A stretch of 64,000 nt of DNA from Mycobacteriaceae bacterium (GTDB lineage: Bacteria; Actinomycetota; Actinomycetes; Mycobacteriales; Mycobacteriaceae): the NCBI GenBank assembly GCA_019749805.1, contig JAIEPH010000026.1, positions 62,001 to 126,000 of the forward strand, given 5' to 3'. Positions 34,150 to 42,280 of this stretch are shown here, piece by piece (positions within the stretch are counted from its first letter, which is position 1; the number at the start of each line of letters is the position of its first letter). The notes under the pieces are model-generated. The model did no database searches, was not told where the DNA came from, and saw nothing but the letters and a program-made list of their open reading frames with translations. A program made the position numbers and the translations under genes.

Positions 34150-35330
34150 GAGCTCGCGTGCTCTGCCTTTTCGTTCTCGTCTCGCTCTTCGGCCTGCGTC
34201 TTGAGATTCTCCTGCTCCCGCAGATTGTCCTGAACTTCGATGGTCCACTTCTCGTTGGCCACCGTGGTATCGACCTCGATCTCGAAGCGGTCGGTCATGT
34301 CGGGAGTCACGTCGGCGACGTCGACGTAGAACTGCTGATACCAGCGGCGCATCTGGTAGACCGCGCCGTCCTCCTCGACGAGCAGCGGGTTGTCGATGCG
34401 CGTCTTGTGCTTCCAGATCTCGACGTCCTGCAGAAAGCCCTTGCTGACGCCCTCGGTGAACACCCGCGCAAGCTTGTCGGTCGTCGCCTCGTCCAGGCCC
34501 TTGGGCTTCTCGACGATGACACCCCACTGCAGCACGAACGAGTCCTGGGTGACCGGGTAGTGGCAATTGATCAGGATCGACTCGGCCTTGAAACCGCCGT
34601 AGTTGTTGTGCAGCCAGTTGATCATGAATGACGGCCCGAAGTACGACGCCTCCGAATCCAGGTGCGCCTCACCGTAAGAGGTGCCCAGATCGCTGACGTC
34701 GGGCCTGCCCACGTTGTGCAGGTACTGCGACGCGATGTGGCCCTCGAAGACGTTCTTGAAGTACGTCGGCAGGCCGAAGTGGATGTAGAAGAAGTGCGCC
34801 ATGTCGGTGACGTTGTCGATGATCTCGCGGCAGTTGCTGCCCTCGATGAGCATCGTGTTCCACCGCCAGTCGGTCCACCCGTCGTCGGCGAACTCCGGGA
34901 TGTCGGGGATACGCACCTCTTCCTGAGGCGGGTGGCCCTCGTGGTCGTGCCAGACGAACAGCAGACCACCACGGACGTCGGTGTGCCAGGCCTTGGTGCG
35001 GGCCAGCCGGGGGGTGCGCTTGGCGTAAGGCACCAGCTTGCACTTGCCGTCGCCGCCCCAGCGCCAGTCGTGGAACGGACAGGCGATCTCGTCGCCCTTG
35101 ATCGTGCCCTGCGCCAGGTTGCCGCCCATGTGCCGGCAGTAGCCGTCCAGCACCTTGAGCTGGCCGTTGGAGTCGGCGAAGACCACCAGCATGGTGCCGA
35201 AGATCTCCACGCCGTGCGGCTTGCCGTCGAGGTAGTCCTTCACTGGACCAAGGCAGTGCCAACCGCGCGCAAACCTGTCCGGGAGCGCGCCGGTGTCGAT
35301 TTCGCGAACGGCTGCTGTTTCGGTAGTCAC
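34146..35330 (-). CDS. kshA: KshA, oxygenase of 3-ketosteroid 9alpha-hydroxylase
   Basis: This 394-residue Rieske oxygenase has the [2Fe-2S] ligands Cys65-His67 (GYCRHMGGN) and Cys84-His87 (ACPFHDW). The mononuclear iron motif is NVTDMAHFFYIHFG with Asp176, His179 and His184. It matches Rv3526. With reductase KshB (not in this window) it hydroxylates C9, which after KstD action opens ring B. GTG 35330 has GGGAGG seven bases ahead. A KstR operator is 30 bases upstream. Confidence 0.95.
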   Translation of the reverse strand: MTTETAAVREIDTGALPDRFARGWHCLGPVKDYLDGKPHGVEIFGTMLVVFADSNGQLKVLDGYCRHMGGNLAQGTIKGDEIACPFHDWRWGGDGKCKLVPYAKRTPRLARTKAWHTDVRGGLLFVWHDHEGHPPQEEVRIPDIPEFADDGWTDWRWNTMLIEGSNCREIIDNVTDMAHFFYIHFGLPTYFKNVFEGHIASQYLHNVGRPDVSDLGTSYGEAHLDSEASYFGPSFMINWLHNNYGGFKAESILINCHYPVTQDSFVLQWGVIVEKPKGLDEATTDKLARVFTEGVSKGFLQDVEIWKHKTRIDNPLLVEEDGAVYQMRRWYQQFYVDVADVTPDMTDRFEIEVDTTVANEKWTIEVQDNLREQENLKTQAEERDENEKAEHASS

Positions 35331-35359
35331 GGTGGGCCTCCCGTTTCTGTGGCTCTAAC

Positions 35360-35373
35360 TAGAACACGTTACA
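35360..35373. promoter_or_regulatory. KstR operator between kshA and the carbonic anhydrase gene
   Basis: TAGAACACGTTACA matches TnnAACnnGTTnnA. It lies in the 130-base divergent gap, 30 bases from the kshA GTG and 87 from the ATG at 35461. TACAGT (35370-35375) is a possible plus-strand -10. Confidence 0.88.
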
Positions 35374-35460
35374 GTTTTTCCCTGCGGCTGCGCAATCAAA
35401 CGCATCTACCTGCTTTTTCGCGCAGGCACTATCGCGAGGCAACTGCGGTATATCTAGACA

Positions 35461-35991
35461 ATGCCGTTGTACTCGTTCGAGGGACGATCACCGATCGTCG
35501 ATCCCAGTGCCTTCGTCGCTCCGACCGCCACTCTGGTCGGTGACGTGCATGTGGAGGCGGGTGCTTCGGTGTGGTTCAACGCGGTACTCCGGGCCGATTT
35601 CGCGCCCATCGTCGTCCGCGAGGGCGCGAACGTGCAGGACTGTTGTGTGCTGCACGCCCCACCGGGCATCCCGGTCGACGTCGGACCCGGTGCCACGGTC
35701 GCGCACGGGTGCGTGGTGCATGGCGTGCACATCGGCGCCCAGGCCGTGCTGGCCAACCACTGCACGGTGCTCGACGGCGCGGTCATCGGCGCACGCAGCC
35801 TGATCGCGGCGCATTCGCTGGTTATCGGCGGCACCAAGATCCCCGACGAGGTGGTGGTGACCGGCGCACCGGCGAAGGTCCGCGGGCCCGTGGCGGGGAC
35901 CGGCGCGGAGATGTGGGTGAAGACCAATCCTGGCGCTTATCAGGATCTGGCCCGTCGCTACATCGCGGGGCTGCAGCTCATCCCCGAGTAG
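35461..35991 (+). CDS. Gamma-type carbonic anhydrase-like hexapeptide protein, Rv3525c homologue
   Basis: This 176-residue left-handed beta-helix protein shows repeated hexapeptides (ASVWFNAVLRADFAPIVV, VAHGCVVHGVHIGAQAVLAN). The three metal His of gamma carbonic anhydrases are at about residues 71 (AHGCVVH), 76 and 100 (AAHSLV region not certain for the last). It matches Rv3525c. Real carbonic anhydrase activity is unproven. ATG 35461 opposes kshA and may share its KstR control. Confidence 0.83.
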   Translation: MPLYSFEGRSPIVDPSAFVAPTATLVGDVHVEAGASVWFNAVLRADFAPIVVREGANVQDCCVLHAPPGIPVDVGPGATVAHGCVVHGVHIGAQAVLANHCTVLDGAVIGARSLIAAHSLVIGGTKIPDEVVVTGAPAKVRGPVAGTGAEMWVKTNPGAYQDLARRYIAGLQLIPE

Positions 35992-36007
35992 CGCGTACCG
36001 TAGCCGC

Positions 36008-36988
36008 ATGTCGTTCGGTCAGGTCACAGCGCTGTGGCGCTACCCGGTGAAGTCCCTCGGCGGCGAGCAGCTCGAGCAGATCGACATCGGCGCCCGTGGT
36101 CTGCACGGCGACCGGTTGTGGGCGGTTCGTGACCTCGAACGCGACGTCACCGCGACGGCCAGGCGCATCCCCGCCCTGCTCGGTGCAACAGCCCGCTACG
36201 CGCATCCCGTCGGTGCCGACGCCGGCCCCGGCAACGCGCCGGAGGTCGAGATCTCGTTCCCCGACGGCAGTGTGTGCTCCAGCAGCGACCCCGAGGTGCA
36301 CAAGAAGCTCTCCGAACTGGCCGATCGCGACGTCCGTCTGACCGCACTGCCACCGGCCGCCGACACCTCGCTGCACAAACTGAGCAAGGACGAGCGCGAG
36401 AACATGTCGATCGCCGCGCTGCGCAAGGACTTCGGTATCGCCGAAGGCGAGAAGTTCCCGGACATGTCGATGTTCCGGGTCACCGATCTGACCTTGCTGG
36501 GCAGGTACTCGACGCCGCCGGGCATGTTCGTCGACCTGGCGCCCGTGCACGTCATGACCCGGACCAGCCTGGAGACCATCGGCGCCGAACTCGATGGTGA
36601 CGACGTCGATGTGCGCCGCTTCCGCCCCAACATCCTGCTCACGCTGGCCAACCCCGAGGACGGGCTGCCCGAGTCGCAGTGGACCGGTGGACGCCTCTCG
36701 CTCGGCGGGGCCGTGCTCGCGGTGACGATGCCGACCATCCGGTGCGTCGTGCCGAGTCGGGCGCAACCCGGCATCGAGGTCGACCGCCGAATCACCAAGG
36801 CGGTCGCGTCCCGGGCGGGACGCTGCCTGGGCACCTACTGCTGGGTGAACGTCGGCGGACCGGTCAGCGTCGGTGACGAGGCGACGCTGAAGGAGGGCAG
36901 GAATCGTGTGCTCGCCGATGCCGCCCGCCGGACGAAGCGGTTCGCGTTCGGCATGGCAACGTCGGCCATGGAACGACTCGGGCGCTAG
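36008..36988 (+). CDS. MOSC-domain protein
   Basis: This 326-residue protein has an N-terminal MOSC beta-barrel (VTALWRYPVKSLGGEQLEQI at residue 5 onward) and a MOSC domain with the conserved Cys in PTIRCVVPSR (about residue 247). Such proteins bind or sulfurate molybdenum cofactor, or reduce N-hydroxylated compounds (mARC-like). It follows the carbonic anhydrase gene by 16 bases. Its end overlaps the convergent lipoprotein gene by four bases. I recall Rv3524, unrelated in type, at this place in M. tuberculosis. Confidence 0.82.
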   Translation: MSFGQVTALWRYPVKSLGGEQLEQIDIGARGLHGDRLWAVRDLERDVTATARRIPALLGATARYAHPVGADAGPGNAPEVEISFPDGSVCSSSDPEVHKKLSELADRDVRLTALPPAADTSLHKLSKDERENMSIAALRKDFGIAEGEKFPDMSMFRVTDLTLLGRYSTPPGMFVDLAPVHVMTRTSLETIGAELDGDDVDVRRFRPNILLTLANPEDGLPESQWTGGRLSLGGAVLAVTMPTIRCVVPSRAQPGIEVDRRITKAVASRAGRCLGTYCWVNVGGPVSVGDEATLKEGRNRVLADAARRTKRFAFGMATSAMERLGR

Positions 36989-37608
36989 CCGGCCGACGCC
37001 AACCCGGTTCGCAGCGCGATCTGCTGCATCTTGCCGATGTTGATGACGAACTGGTCAGTGGTGACGTCACCCGGAGCGCTCTGGAACTCCAGACGCACCA
37101 ACGCCGGGCCCTCGTTGAACAGCAGCAGTGTCGTGGCCTTACTGCCGTCCGCCGACGTGCCGACGGCCATCGTGCCGTTGCTGCCGACCGGCGCCGGAAG
37201 GGTGGTGGCGCCGGTGACCGTGGAGCCGATCGTGGGCAGTGCCCCCTCCAGGGTGTTGGCGGCCGTCTCGGCATCCGGATAGATCACGATGGTGTCGGAG
37301 ATGGCCCTGGTGTCGTCCTGGTTGACGAACAACGCACTGGCACCGGGCAGTCCGTCCGGACCGGACGGTGTGCTCGACTGCTCGGTGAACGTGTCCTCGT
37401 TGTCGCTGAGGTCGCCTGGCTGGAGCAGCAATCGGCGGTAGTCGACCTGTTCGTCGGTCTTCGTGGTGGTCGGAGCGGCCGACGCCGATGAGGTCGTTGA
37501 CGCGGGCAGGCTCGGAACCGTACCGGCGGGGCCGGTGCCGGATGAGTCACACCCGATCGCTGCCACGCACATCAACGCTGCCAAGGCCGCGGTGGATCTG
37601 GATCGCAT
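36985..37608 (-). CDS. Mycobacterial lipoprotein of unknown function
   Basis: This 207-residue protein has a lipobox (CVAAIGCDSSG, Cys at about residue 20), a Ser/Thr/Ala-rich linker and an outer domain without further Cys. ETAANTLEGALPTIGSTVTG and the terminal VINIGKMQQIALRTGL resemble PknH-sensor-like or LppX-like mycobacterial lipoproteins, but I cannot assign a family. ATG 37608 begins the signal. It lies 29 bases after the ketosteroid-isomerase-like gene on the same strand. Confidence 0.7.
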   Translation of the reverse strand: MRSRSTAALAALMCVAAIGCDSSGTGPAGTVPSLPASTTSSASAAPTTTKTDEQVDYRRLLLQPGDLSDNEDTFTEQSSTPSGPDGLPGASALFVNQDDTRAISDTIVIYPDAETAANTLEGALPTIGSTVTGATTLPAPVGSNGTMAVGTSADGSKATTLLLFNEGPALVRLEFQSAPGDVTTDQFVINIGKMQQIALRTGLASAG

Positions 37609-37637
37609 ACCTCCACCGTGCCACAGCCCGCGTCGCG

Positions 37638-38054
37638 CTAGATTTTTTGAGCGCTCGCCGTCGCCCGGTCGAGTTCCCAGAACGCCCGCAGTGCAACGAT
37701 CTTGCCGTCGTCGTTCACGCGGTAGGTGAACACGCCTTCGGCTTTCACCTGGTAGCCGGAGGCCCTGATCACGATGTGGCCGACGTTGGCCTCCTCGTTG
37801 CCGCACTGGTACGTCTGCTCGAAGTGGAAGGTCAGGTCGCTGGGGGCGATCGCCTTGTCGTAGAACAGTGCGATCGCTTCCTTGCCGCGGTGACCCTTAC
37901 CCTCGGGATCGAAGTGCGACGGCCCGATCGGATCCTCGACGACGGCGTCGTCGGCGAAGTTCGCCAGCCAGGCATCCTTGTCGTGTGCGATCGCCGCCTC
38001 GCGAGAACGCTTGCCCGCCAGGTGGACCGGGGCGTTCGGGTCGGTGACCGCCAT
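37638..38054 (-). CDS. Ketosteroid-isomerase-like NTF2-fold protein
   Basis: This 138-residue protein aligns by eye along its length with bacterial delta5-3-ketosteroid isomerases: NFADDAVVEDPIG (about residue 32) against YADDATVEDPFG, then GKEAIALFY and DDGKIVALRAFW. The Asp of the VEDP motif (Asp41, the proton-shuttling base in true isomerases) is kept. The second catalytic Asp is replaced by Phe (about residue 109), and the N-terminal catalytic Tyr appears absent. It may therefore bind steroid or do a different reaction. It sits three bases after the luciferase-like gene in the ltp3 operon. Confidence 0.8.
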   Translation of the reverse strand: MAVTDPNAPVHLAGKRSREAAIAHDKDAWLANFADDAVVEDPIGPSHFDPEGKGHRGKEAIALFYDKAIAPSDLTFHFEQTYQCGNEEANVGHIVIRASGYQVKAEGVFTYRVNDDGKIVALRAFWELDRATASAQKI

Positions 38055-38057
38055 GCG

Positions 38058-38945
38058 TCAGTCCTGCCAGCCCGAGTGAATGTACGTATCGGCGAAGCGC
38101 TTCATCGAATCGATCTTCTGCTCCAGCGGTGCGTCGAAGGCGAGGCCCTCGAACACCCACGGAATCCCGATGTAGTCGGTGACACCCGCCGCGGCGATGT
38201 CGCGGTGGCCGTCGACACCGAACTTGTCGATACACACGGCCTGGTACTCGAACGGGTCGTCGCCACGACCGTTCGCAGCCAGCAGCGTCTTGATCTTGCC
38301 GATTGTCTCGGCGAGCTGGTCGCACGTCATCATCGCGCTCGTCCAGCCGTCACCGATCCGGACGGCGCGTTTGAGCGCGACATCGGTGTGCCCGCCGACG
38401 TAGAACGGCACCGGCTCCGACGGTGCCGGGCTCATCTGCAGCCGGTCGAAGTCGTAGAACTCGCCGTGGTGTTCGACCATTCCTCCGGCGAGCACCAGCT
38501 TGATGACGTCGATCATCTCGTCGACGCGTTTGCCGCGCTTCGCGTAGGGCACCCCGCACCACTCGAATTCCTCGGGAGCCCAGCCGATCCCGACACCGAA
38601 GCCGAACCGGTTGTTGGTGAGGTTCGCCACCGACCCGACCTGTCGGGCCAGCAGCAGCGGATTCCGCGAACCGAGCTTCATCACGTTGGTGTAGAAGCGC
38701 AGCTTCGAGGTCACCGCACCCAATGCACCCGCGAGGATCAACGGATCGACCCAGGGCGAGTTCTCATCGAACATCCGCTTGCCGTCGGCAGTGTAGGGAT
38801 AGTCGACGGACTGTTCCTCGAAATAAAAGATCGAGTCCGGCAGGGCGATGTTGTCGAAGCCGAGTTCTTCAGCCGCCTTGGCGATTTCGATCAGCTGGTC
38901 CAGTGGGCTGAACGCGATACTGATCGTGTACTGCATGCGAGTCAC
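38058..38945 (-). CDS. Luciferase-like (probably F420-dependent) oxidoreductase
   Basis: This 295-residue TIM-barrel protein of the bacterial luciferase-like family has SIAFSPLDQLIEIAKAAEEL near the start, GFGVGIGWAPEEFEWCGVPY (about 117) and PFYVGGHTDVALKRAVRIGDG (about 183). Most mycobacterial relatives use F420. Substrate unknown; co-expression with ltp3 suggests a sterol side-chain or CoA intermediate. GTG 38945 overlaps the ltp3 stop (GTGA); ATG 38936 is an alternative that would drop three residues. Confidence 0.82.
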   Translation of the reverse strand: MTRMQYTISIAFSPLDQLIEIAKAAEELGFDNIALPDSIFYFEEQSVDYPYTADGKRMFDENSPWVDPLILAGALGAVTSKLRFYTNVMKLGSRNPLLLARQVGSVANLTNNRFGFGVGIGWAPEEFEWCGVPYAKRGKRVDEMIDVIKLVLAGGMVEHHGEFYDFDRLQMSPAPSEPVPFYVGGHTDVALKRAVRIGDGWTSAMMTCDQLAETIGKIKTLLAANGRGDDPFEYQAVCIDKFGVDGHRDIAAAGVTDYIGIPWVFEGLAFDAPLEQKIDSMKRFADTYIHSGWQD

Positions 38946-40123
38946 GGCTTGTCAGCGGGCTTGTCGGAGGAGACCACCCACATCGAGTAGTACTGAGAAC
39001 CGCCGCCGTATGCGTGGCCCAGCGCCTTACGGGCGCCCTCGACCTGATGCTCACCCGCCTTGCCCATCACCTGGATCGCCGCCTCGGCGAACCGGATCAT
39101 GCCTGATGCGCCAATGGGATTGCTCGACAACACGCCACCGGAGGGGTTGAACGGAATGCGTCCGCCGATCGCCGTCTCGCCGGCCTCGGTGAGTTTCCAG
39201 CCCTCGCCCTCGGGGGCAAAGCCCAGGTTCTCCAGCCACATCGGCTCGAACCACGAGAACGGCACGTAGACCTCGGCGACGTCGATCTCGTCGATCGGGC
39301 TGGTGATCCCGGCGTCGCGCCACAGTGCCGCCGAGGCGTCGCGCCCGGCCTGCGGGTTCACCTGATCGCGACCGGAGTAGGCCAGCGGTTCGGTGCGCAG
39401 CGCGGTGGCGTGGATCCATGCGACGGGATGACCTTCGGCGACACGGGTGTCGGCGATCCCTTCGTTGCCGATCACCAAGGCGCACGCGCCGTCCGACGAC
39501 GGACAGGTCTCGTCGAATCGGATCGGGTCCCACAGCATCTGGGACTCCATCACCTTTTCCAGCGTGATGTCGGGCTGGTGCAGGTGAGCCAGCGGGTTTT
39601 TCGCGCCGTTGAGTCGGTCCTTGACCGCGACCATCGCGCCGATGTGCGTCGGTGCGCCGGACCGTCGAATGTAGGACCGCACGTGCGGGGCGAAGTAGCC
39701 GCCGGCGCCCGCGCCGACCGGCTTGGTGAACGGCACCGGAATGCTCAACGCCCACATGGCGTTCGACTCCGACTGCTTTTCCCACGCCATCGTGAGCACG
39801 CGGTTGTACTTGCCGGACTGGACCAGGCTGGCAGCCACCACCGCGGTCGACCCGCCGACCGAGCCCGCAGTGTGCACCCGGATCAGCGGCTTGCCGGTGG
39901 CGCCGACTGCGTCGGCCATGAACAGCTCGGGCATCATGACGCCCTCGAAGAAGTCGGGCGCCTTGCCGACCACCACGGCGTCGATGTCGTCGAACGTCGA
40001 GCCCGAGTCCGCGAGCGCCTTGTCGATGGCCTCGCGGACCAGCCCGTTCATCGACACGTCTTTGCGCTTGGCGACGTACTTCGTCTGCCCGGTGCCCAGC
40101 ACCGCAGCGAGATTTTTAGACAT
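38942..40123 (-). CDS. ltp3: Ltp3, thiolase-like sterol carrier/aldolase
   Basis: This 393-residue SCP2-type thiolase-fold protein starts MSKNLAAVLGTGQTKYVAKR and has FNPSGGVLSSNPIGASGM near residue 336. It matches Rv3523. In related actinobacteria, Ltp3 and Ltp4 are required for removing C24-branched sterol side chains, probably by aldol cleavage. It follows ltp4 by 33 bases and overlaps the luciferase-like gene, so the run DUF35-ltp4-ltp3-oxidoreductase-isomerase-like reads as one operon under the KstR site at 42232-42245. Confidence 0.9.
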   Translation of the reverse strand: MSKNLAAVLGTGQTKYVAKRKDVSMNGLVREAIDKALADSGSTFDDIDAVVVGKAPDFFEGVMMPELFMADAVGATGKPLIRVHTAGSVGGSTAVVAASLVQSGKYNRVLTMAWEKQSESNAMWALSIPVPFTKPVGAGAGGYFAPHVRSYIRRSGAPTHIGAMVAVKDRLNGAKNPLAHLHQPDITLEKVMESQMLWDPIRFDETCPSSDGACALVIGNEGIADTRVAEGHPVAWIHATALRTEPLAYSGRDQVNPQAGRDASAALWRDAGITSPIDEIDVAEVYVPFSWFEPMWLENLGFAPEGEGWKLTEAGETAIGGRIPFNPSGGVLSSNPIGASGMIRFAEAAIQVMGKAGEHQVEGARKALGHAYGGGSQYYSMWVVSSDKPADKP

Positions 40124-40156
40124 GATTACTCAATCCTTTGCTCTTCGCGCAAGCGC

Positions 40157-41218
40157 TCATCGGCCTTCCATGACTGCGACGAGGTTCTGTTGCAGCGCAG
40201 CACCACTGGTGGCGTGCGCCAGCACACGCTGCGCGGAGCCGTCGAAGATGTGCCTGGCCGCGAAGCCGATGCGCTCCAGGCCCGTCGAGAACATCGGGTT
40301 GGCGGCCAGTGCGCCACCGGAGGGGTTGATCTTGGTCGAGTCACCCAGCCCGATGGCCTCGGTGAGGATGAGCTGCTGGTGGGTGAACGGTGCATAGAGT
40401 TCGGCGACGTCGATGGACCCGGTGTCACCCCCCGTGGCGACCTTGGCCGACGCGGCCGTGGACGGCGATGTGGTCAGGTCGCGGGCGCCCAGCACCGGCG
40501 TCTCGATGCGGTGCTCGAAACCGGTGATCCAGGCCGGGTTCTCGCGCAGCTCGCGGGCCTTGTCGCCCGCGGCCAGCACGATCGCCGATGCACCGTCGGT
40601 GATCGGCGCGATGTCGTGGCGCCGCAGCGGATCTGCGAAGTATGGGCGCGAGAGCAGCTCGTCGATGCTTTTCGCCGGCTTCTCCGAGTCGGTGCGGCTG
40701 GCGGCGTTCATGGAGTCGAGCGCCACCTGGGCCATCTGCTCGGCGGTCCACTTGCCGGAGTCCAGCCCCAGCCGAGCCTGCAGACCGGCCGTCGACACGG
40801 CGTCGGGCACCAGCGGTGCCACGGTGTAGGGGTCGGTCTGCATCGCAAGTACGCGACGCAGCACCCCGGCGCTGGACTTGCCGAAGCCGTAGACGAGCGC
40901 GGTGTCGACCGAGCCCGTCAGGATCTTGATGTAGGCCTCGTAGAGCGCCCACGCGGCGTCCATCTCCACATGCGATTCGTTGATCGGCGGGACCGCACCG
41001 ATCGAGTCGATCGCGGAGAGGAACGAGAATGCGCGCCCGGCAAGGTAATCCGAGGAACCCGAGCACCAGAACCCGATGTCGGTCTGCTTGATGCCGAGAT
41101 CAGCGTAAAGCTCGGCGAAGCATGGCATCAGCATTTCGACGCCGTTGGTGGTGCCTTCGGTGCGGCGCACATGCGGAGCATGCGCGAAGCCCACGACGGC
41201 AACGTCACGAAAAGTCAT
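40157..41218 (-). CDS. ltp4: Ltp4, thiolase-like sterol carrier/aldolase
   Basis: This 353-residue protein of the same fold begins MTFRDVAVVGFAHAPHVRR and has WCSGSSDYLAGRAFSFLSAI (about 50) and INPSGGALAANPMFSTGL (about 298). It matches Rv3522 in start and length. ATG 41218 is preferred: the first GTG (41233) overlaps the DUF35 stop, but GAGGG stands at the right distance before 41218. By analogy with Ltp2-ChsH2 it may act with the DUF35 protein encoded directly upstream. Confidence 0.9.
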   Translation of the reverse strand: MTFRDVAVVGFAHAPHVRRTEGTTNGVEMLMPCFAELYADLGIKQTDIGFWCSGSSDYLAGRAFSFLSAIDSIGAVPPINESHVEMDAAWALYEAYIKILTGSVDTALVYGFGKSSAGVLRRVLAMQTDPYTVAPLVPDAVSTAGLQARLGLDSGKWTAEQMAQVALDSMNAASRTDSEKPAKSIDELLSRPYFADPLRRHDIAPITDGASAIVLAAGDKARELRENPAWITGFEHRIETPVLGARDLTTSPSTAASAKVATGGDTGSIDVAELYAPFTHQQLILTEAIGLGDSTKINPSGGALAANPMFSTGLERIGFAARHIFDGSAQRVLAHATSGAALQQNLVAVMEGR

Positions 41219-41229
41219 GTGGGCATCCC

Positions 41230-42222
41230 TCACTGGTGGTGCTTGTAGGTTTCGTAGTCGGCGTCGGGTTCACCCGTCGGCCGGAAGTAGTCGATGTTGT
41301 CGATACCAAGGCCCCACTCCTCGCGGGGTTTCCACACCGCCTCGACCCGCATGCCCATCCGCACGTCGGTCGCGTCGATCTCGGTGACCAGATGCAGGAA
41401 GGGGATGTCCGCCCCGTCGAGCAGCACGTAGGCCGCAACATATGGCGGCTTGATCCGCTGGCCGGCGAAGGGGATGTTGATGATCGCGAACGTCGTCACG
41501 GTGCCCTTGTCGGGGAGTTCGATGAACTCGTCGAGCTGCTGGCCGGTCGCCGGATCAGCCTCCCGCGCCGGGAAGTACACCTTGCCGTTCTTACCCGTAC
41601 GTGCACCCAGCAGCTTGCCCTCCTCGAGCGCGCGCAGGAACGCGCTCTCGGGAAGTGAAGCGGTGTGCTGGATTTCGATCGTCGTCGGAACGACGAGCAT
41701 CGTCACCGGGTCCCGGTCGTCGGTCACGTCTGGAACGTCCTCGGGCTGATCACCCAACTTGAAGTAGGCGATGTCGGTGATCGCCCCGACCGGTTCGTCA
41801 ACCCAGTGCGCGTGCACCCGGGCGCCGGTGCTGATCGCGTCGGACGAGCCCGCGTCGACTGCGTGGAGCAGCGCGGTGTCGGCACCGTCGAGCTTCACCA
41901 GCGCCCACGCGAACGGGCGGTCCAGTGGTTGGCCCTCCAGCGGCTCGGGCTGCCAGGTCCAGGACACCACGGTTCCGACGCTGCTCACCGGTACGATTTC
42001 GGTCAATTCCTCATAGGTGACCGGGTCGTACTCGGCAGGCGGCACGTGCACCCGACCGTCCGAACCGCGCACGCCGACGACGCGTCGCTCGCGCAGGGCG
42101 GTGAAGAACTGGGACAGGAGTGGTCCGACTGAACGGGTGTAGTCGAAAGAAAGCCGTAACGGCGCCGAAAGTGGCGGCTCATGCGGATCGATCTGCACCG
42201 GGCTGCTTTGGCTGGTGGTCAC
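41230..42222 (-). CDS. Double DUF35/OB-fold protein, Rv3521 homologue
   Basis: This 330-residue protein has two similar halves, each like a DUF35 module: about 25-165 (FFTALRERRVVGVRGSDGRV) and about 170-325 (FLRALEEGKLLGARTGKNGK). In both, the zinc-ribbon Cys of typical DUF35 proteins are missing, leaving only the OB-fold core. DUF35 partners dock thiolase-like aldolases. GTG 42222 is chosen because a longer frame to 42258 would cover the promoter. TTGAAA (42258 to 42253) and TCTACT (42235 to 42230) precede it, with the KstR site between, and seven bases separate the -10 and GTG (leaderless). Confidence 0.85.
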   Translation of the reverse strand: MTTSQSSPVQIDPHEPPLSAPLRLSFDYTRSVGPLLSQFFTALRERRVVGVRGSDGRVHVPPAEYDPVTYEELTEIVPVSSVGTVVSWTWQPEPLEGQPLDRPFAWALVKLDGADTALLHAVDAGSSDAISTGARVHAHWVDEPVGAITDIAYFKLGDQPEDVPDVTDDRDPVTMLVVPTTIEIQHTASLPESAFLRALEEGKLLGARTGKNGKVYFPAREADPATGQQLDEFIELPDKGTVTTFAIINIPFAGQRIKPPYVAAYVLLDGADIPFLHLVTEIDATDVRMGMRVEAVWKPREEWGLGIDNIDYFRPTGEPDADYETYKHHQ

Positions 42223-42231
42223 GGCATCGAG

Positions 42232-42245
42232 TAGAACAGGTTCTA
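42232..42245. promoter_or_regulatory. KstR operator between Rv3521-like and Rv3520c-like genes
   Basis: TAGAACAGGTTCTA fits TnnAACnnGTTnnA with symmetrical TAGAAC/GTTCTA arms. It lies in the spacer of the minus-strand promoter and 35 bases upstream of the ATG at 42281. Confidence 0.87.
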
Positions 42246-42280
42246 AGAATGGTTTCAACCACGGGTCGGAAGGCGGACTG

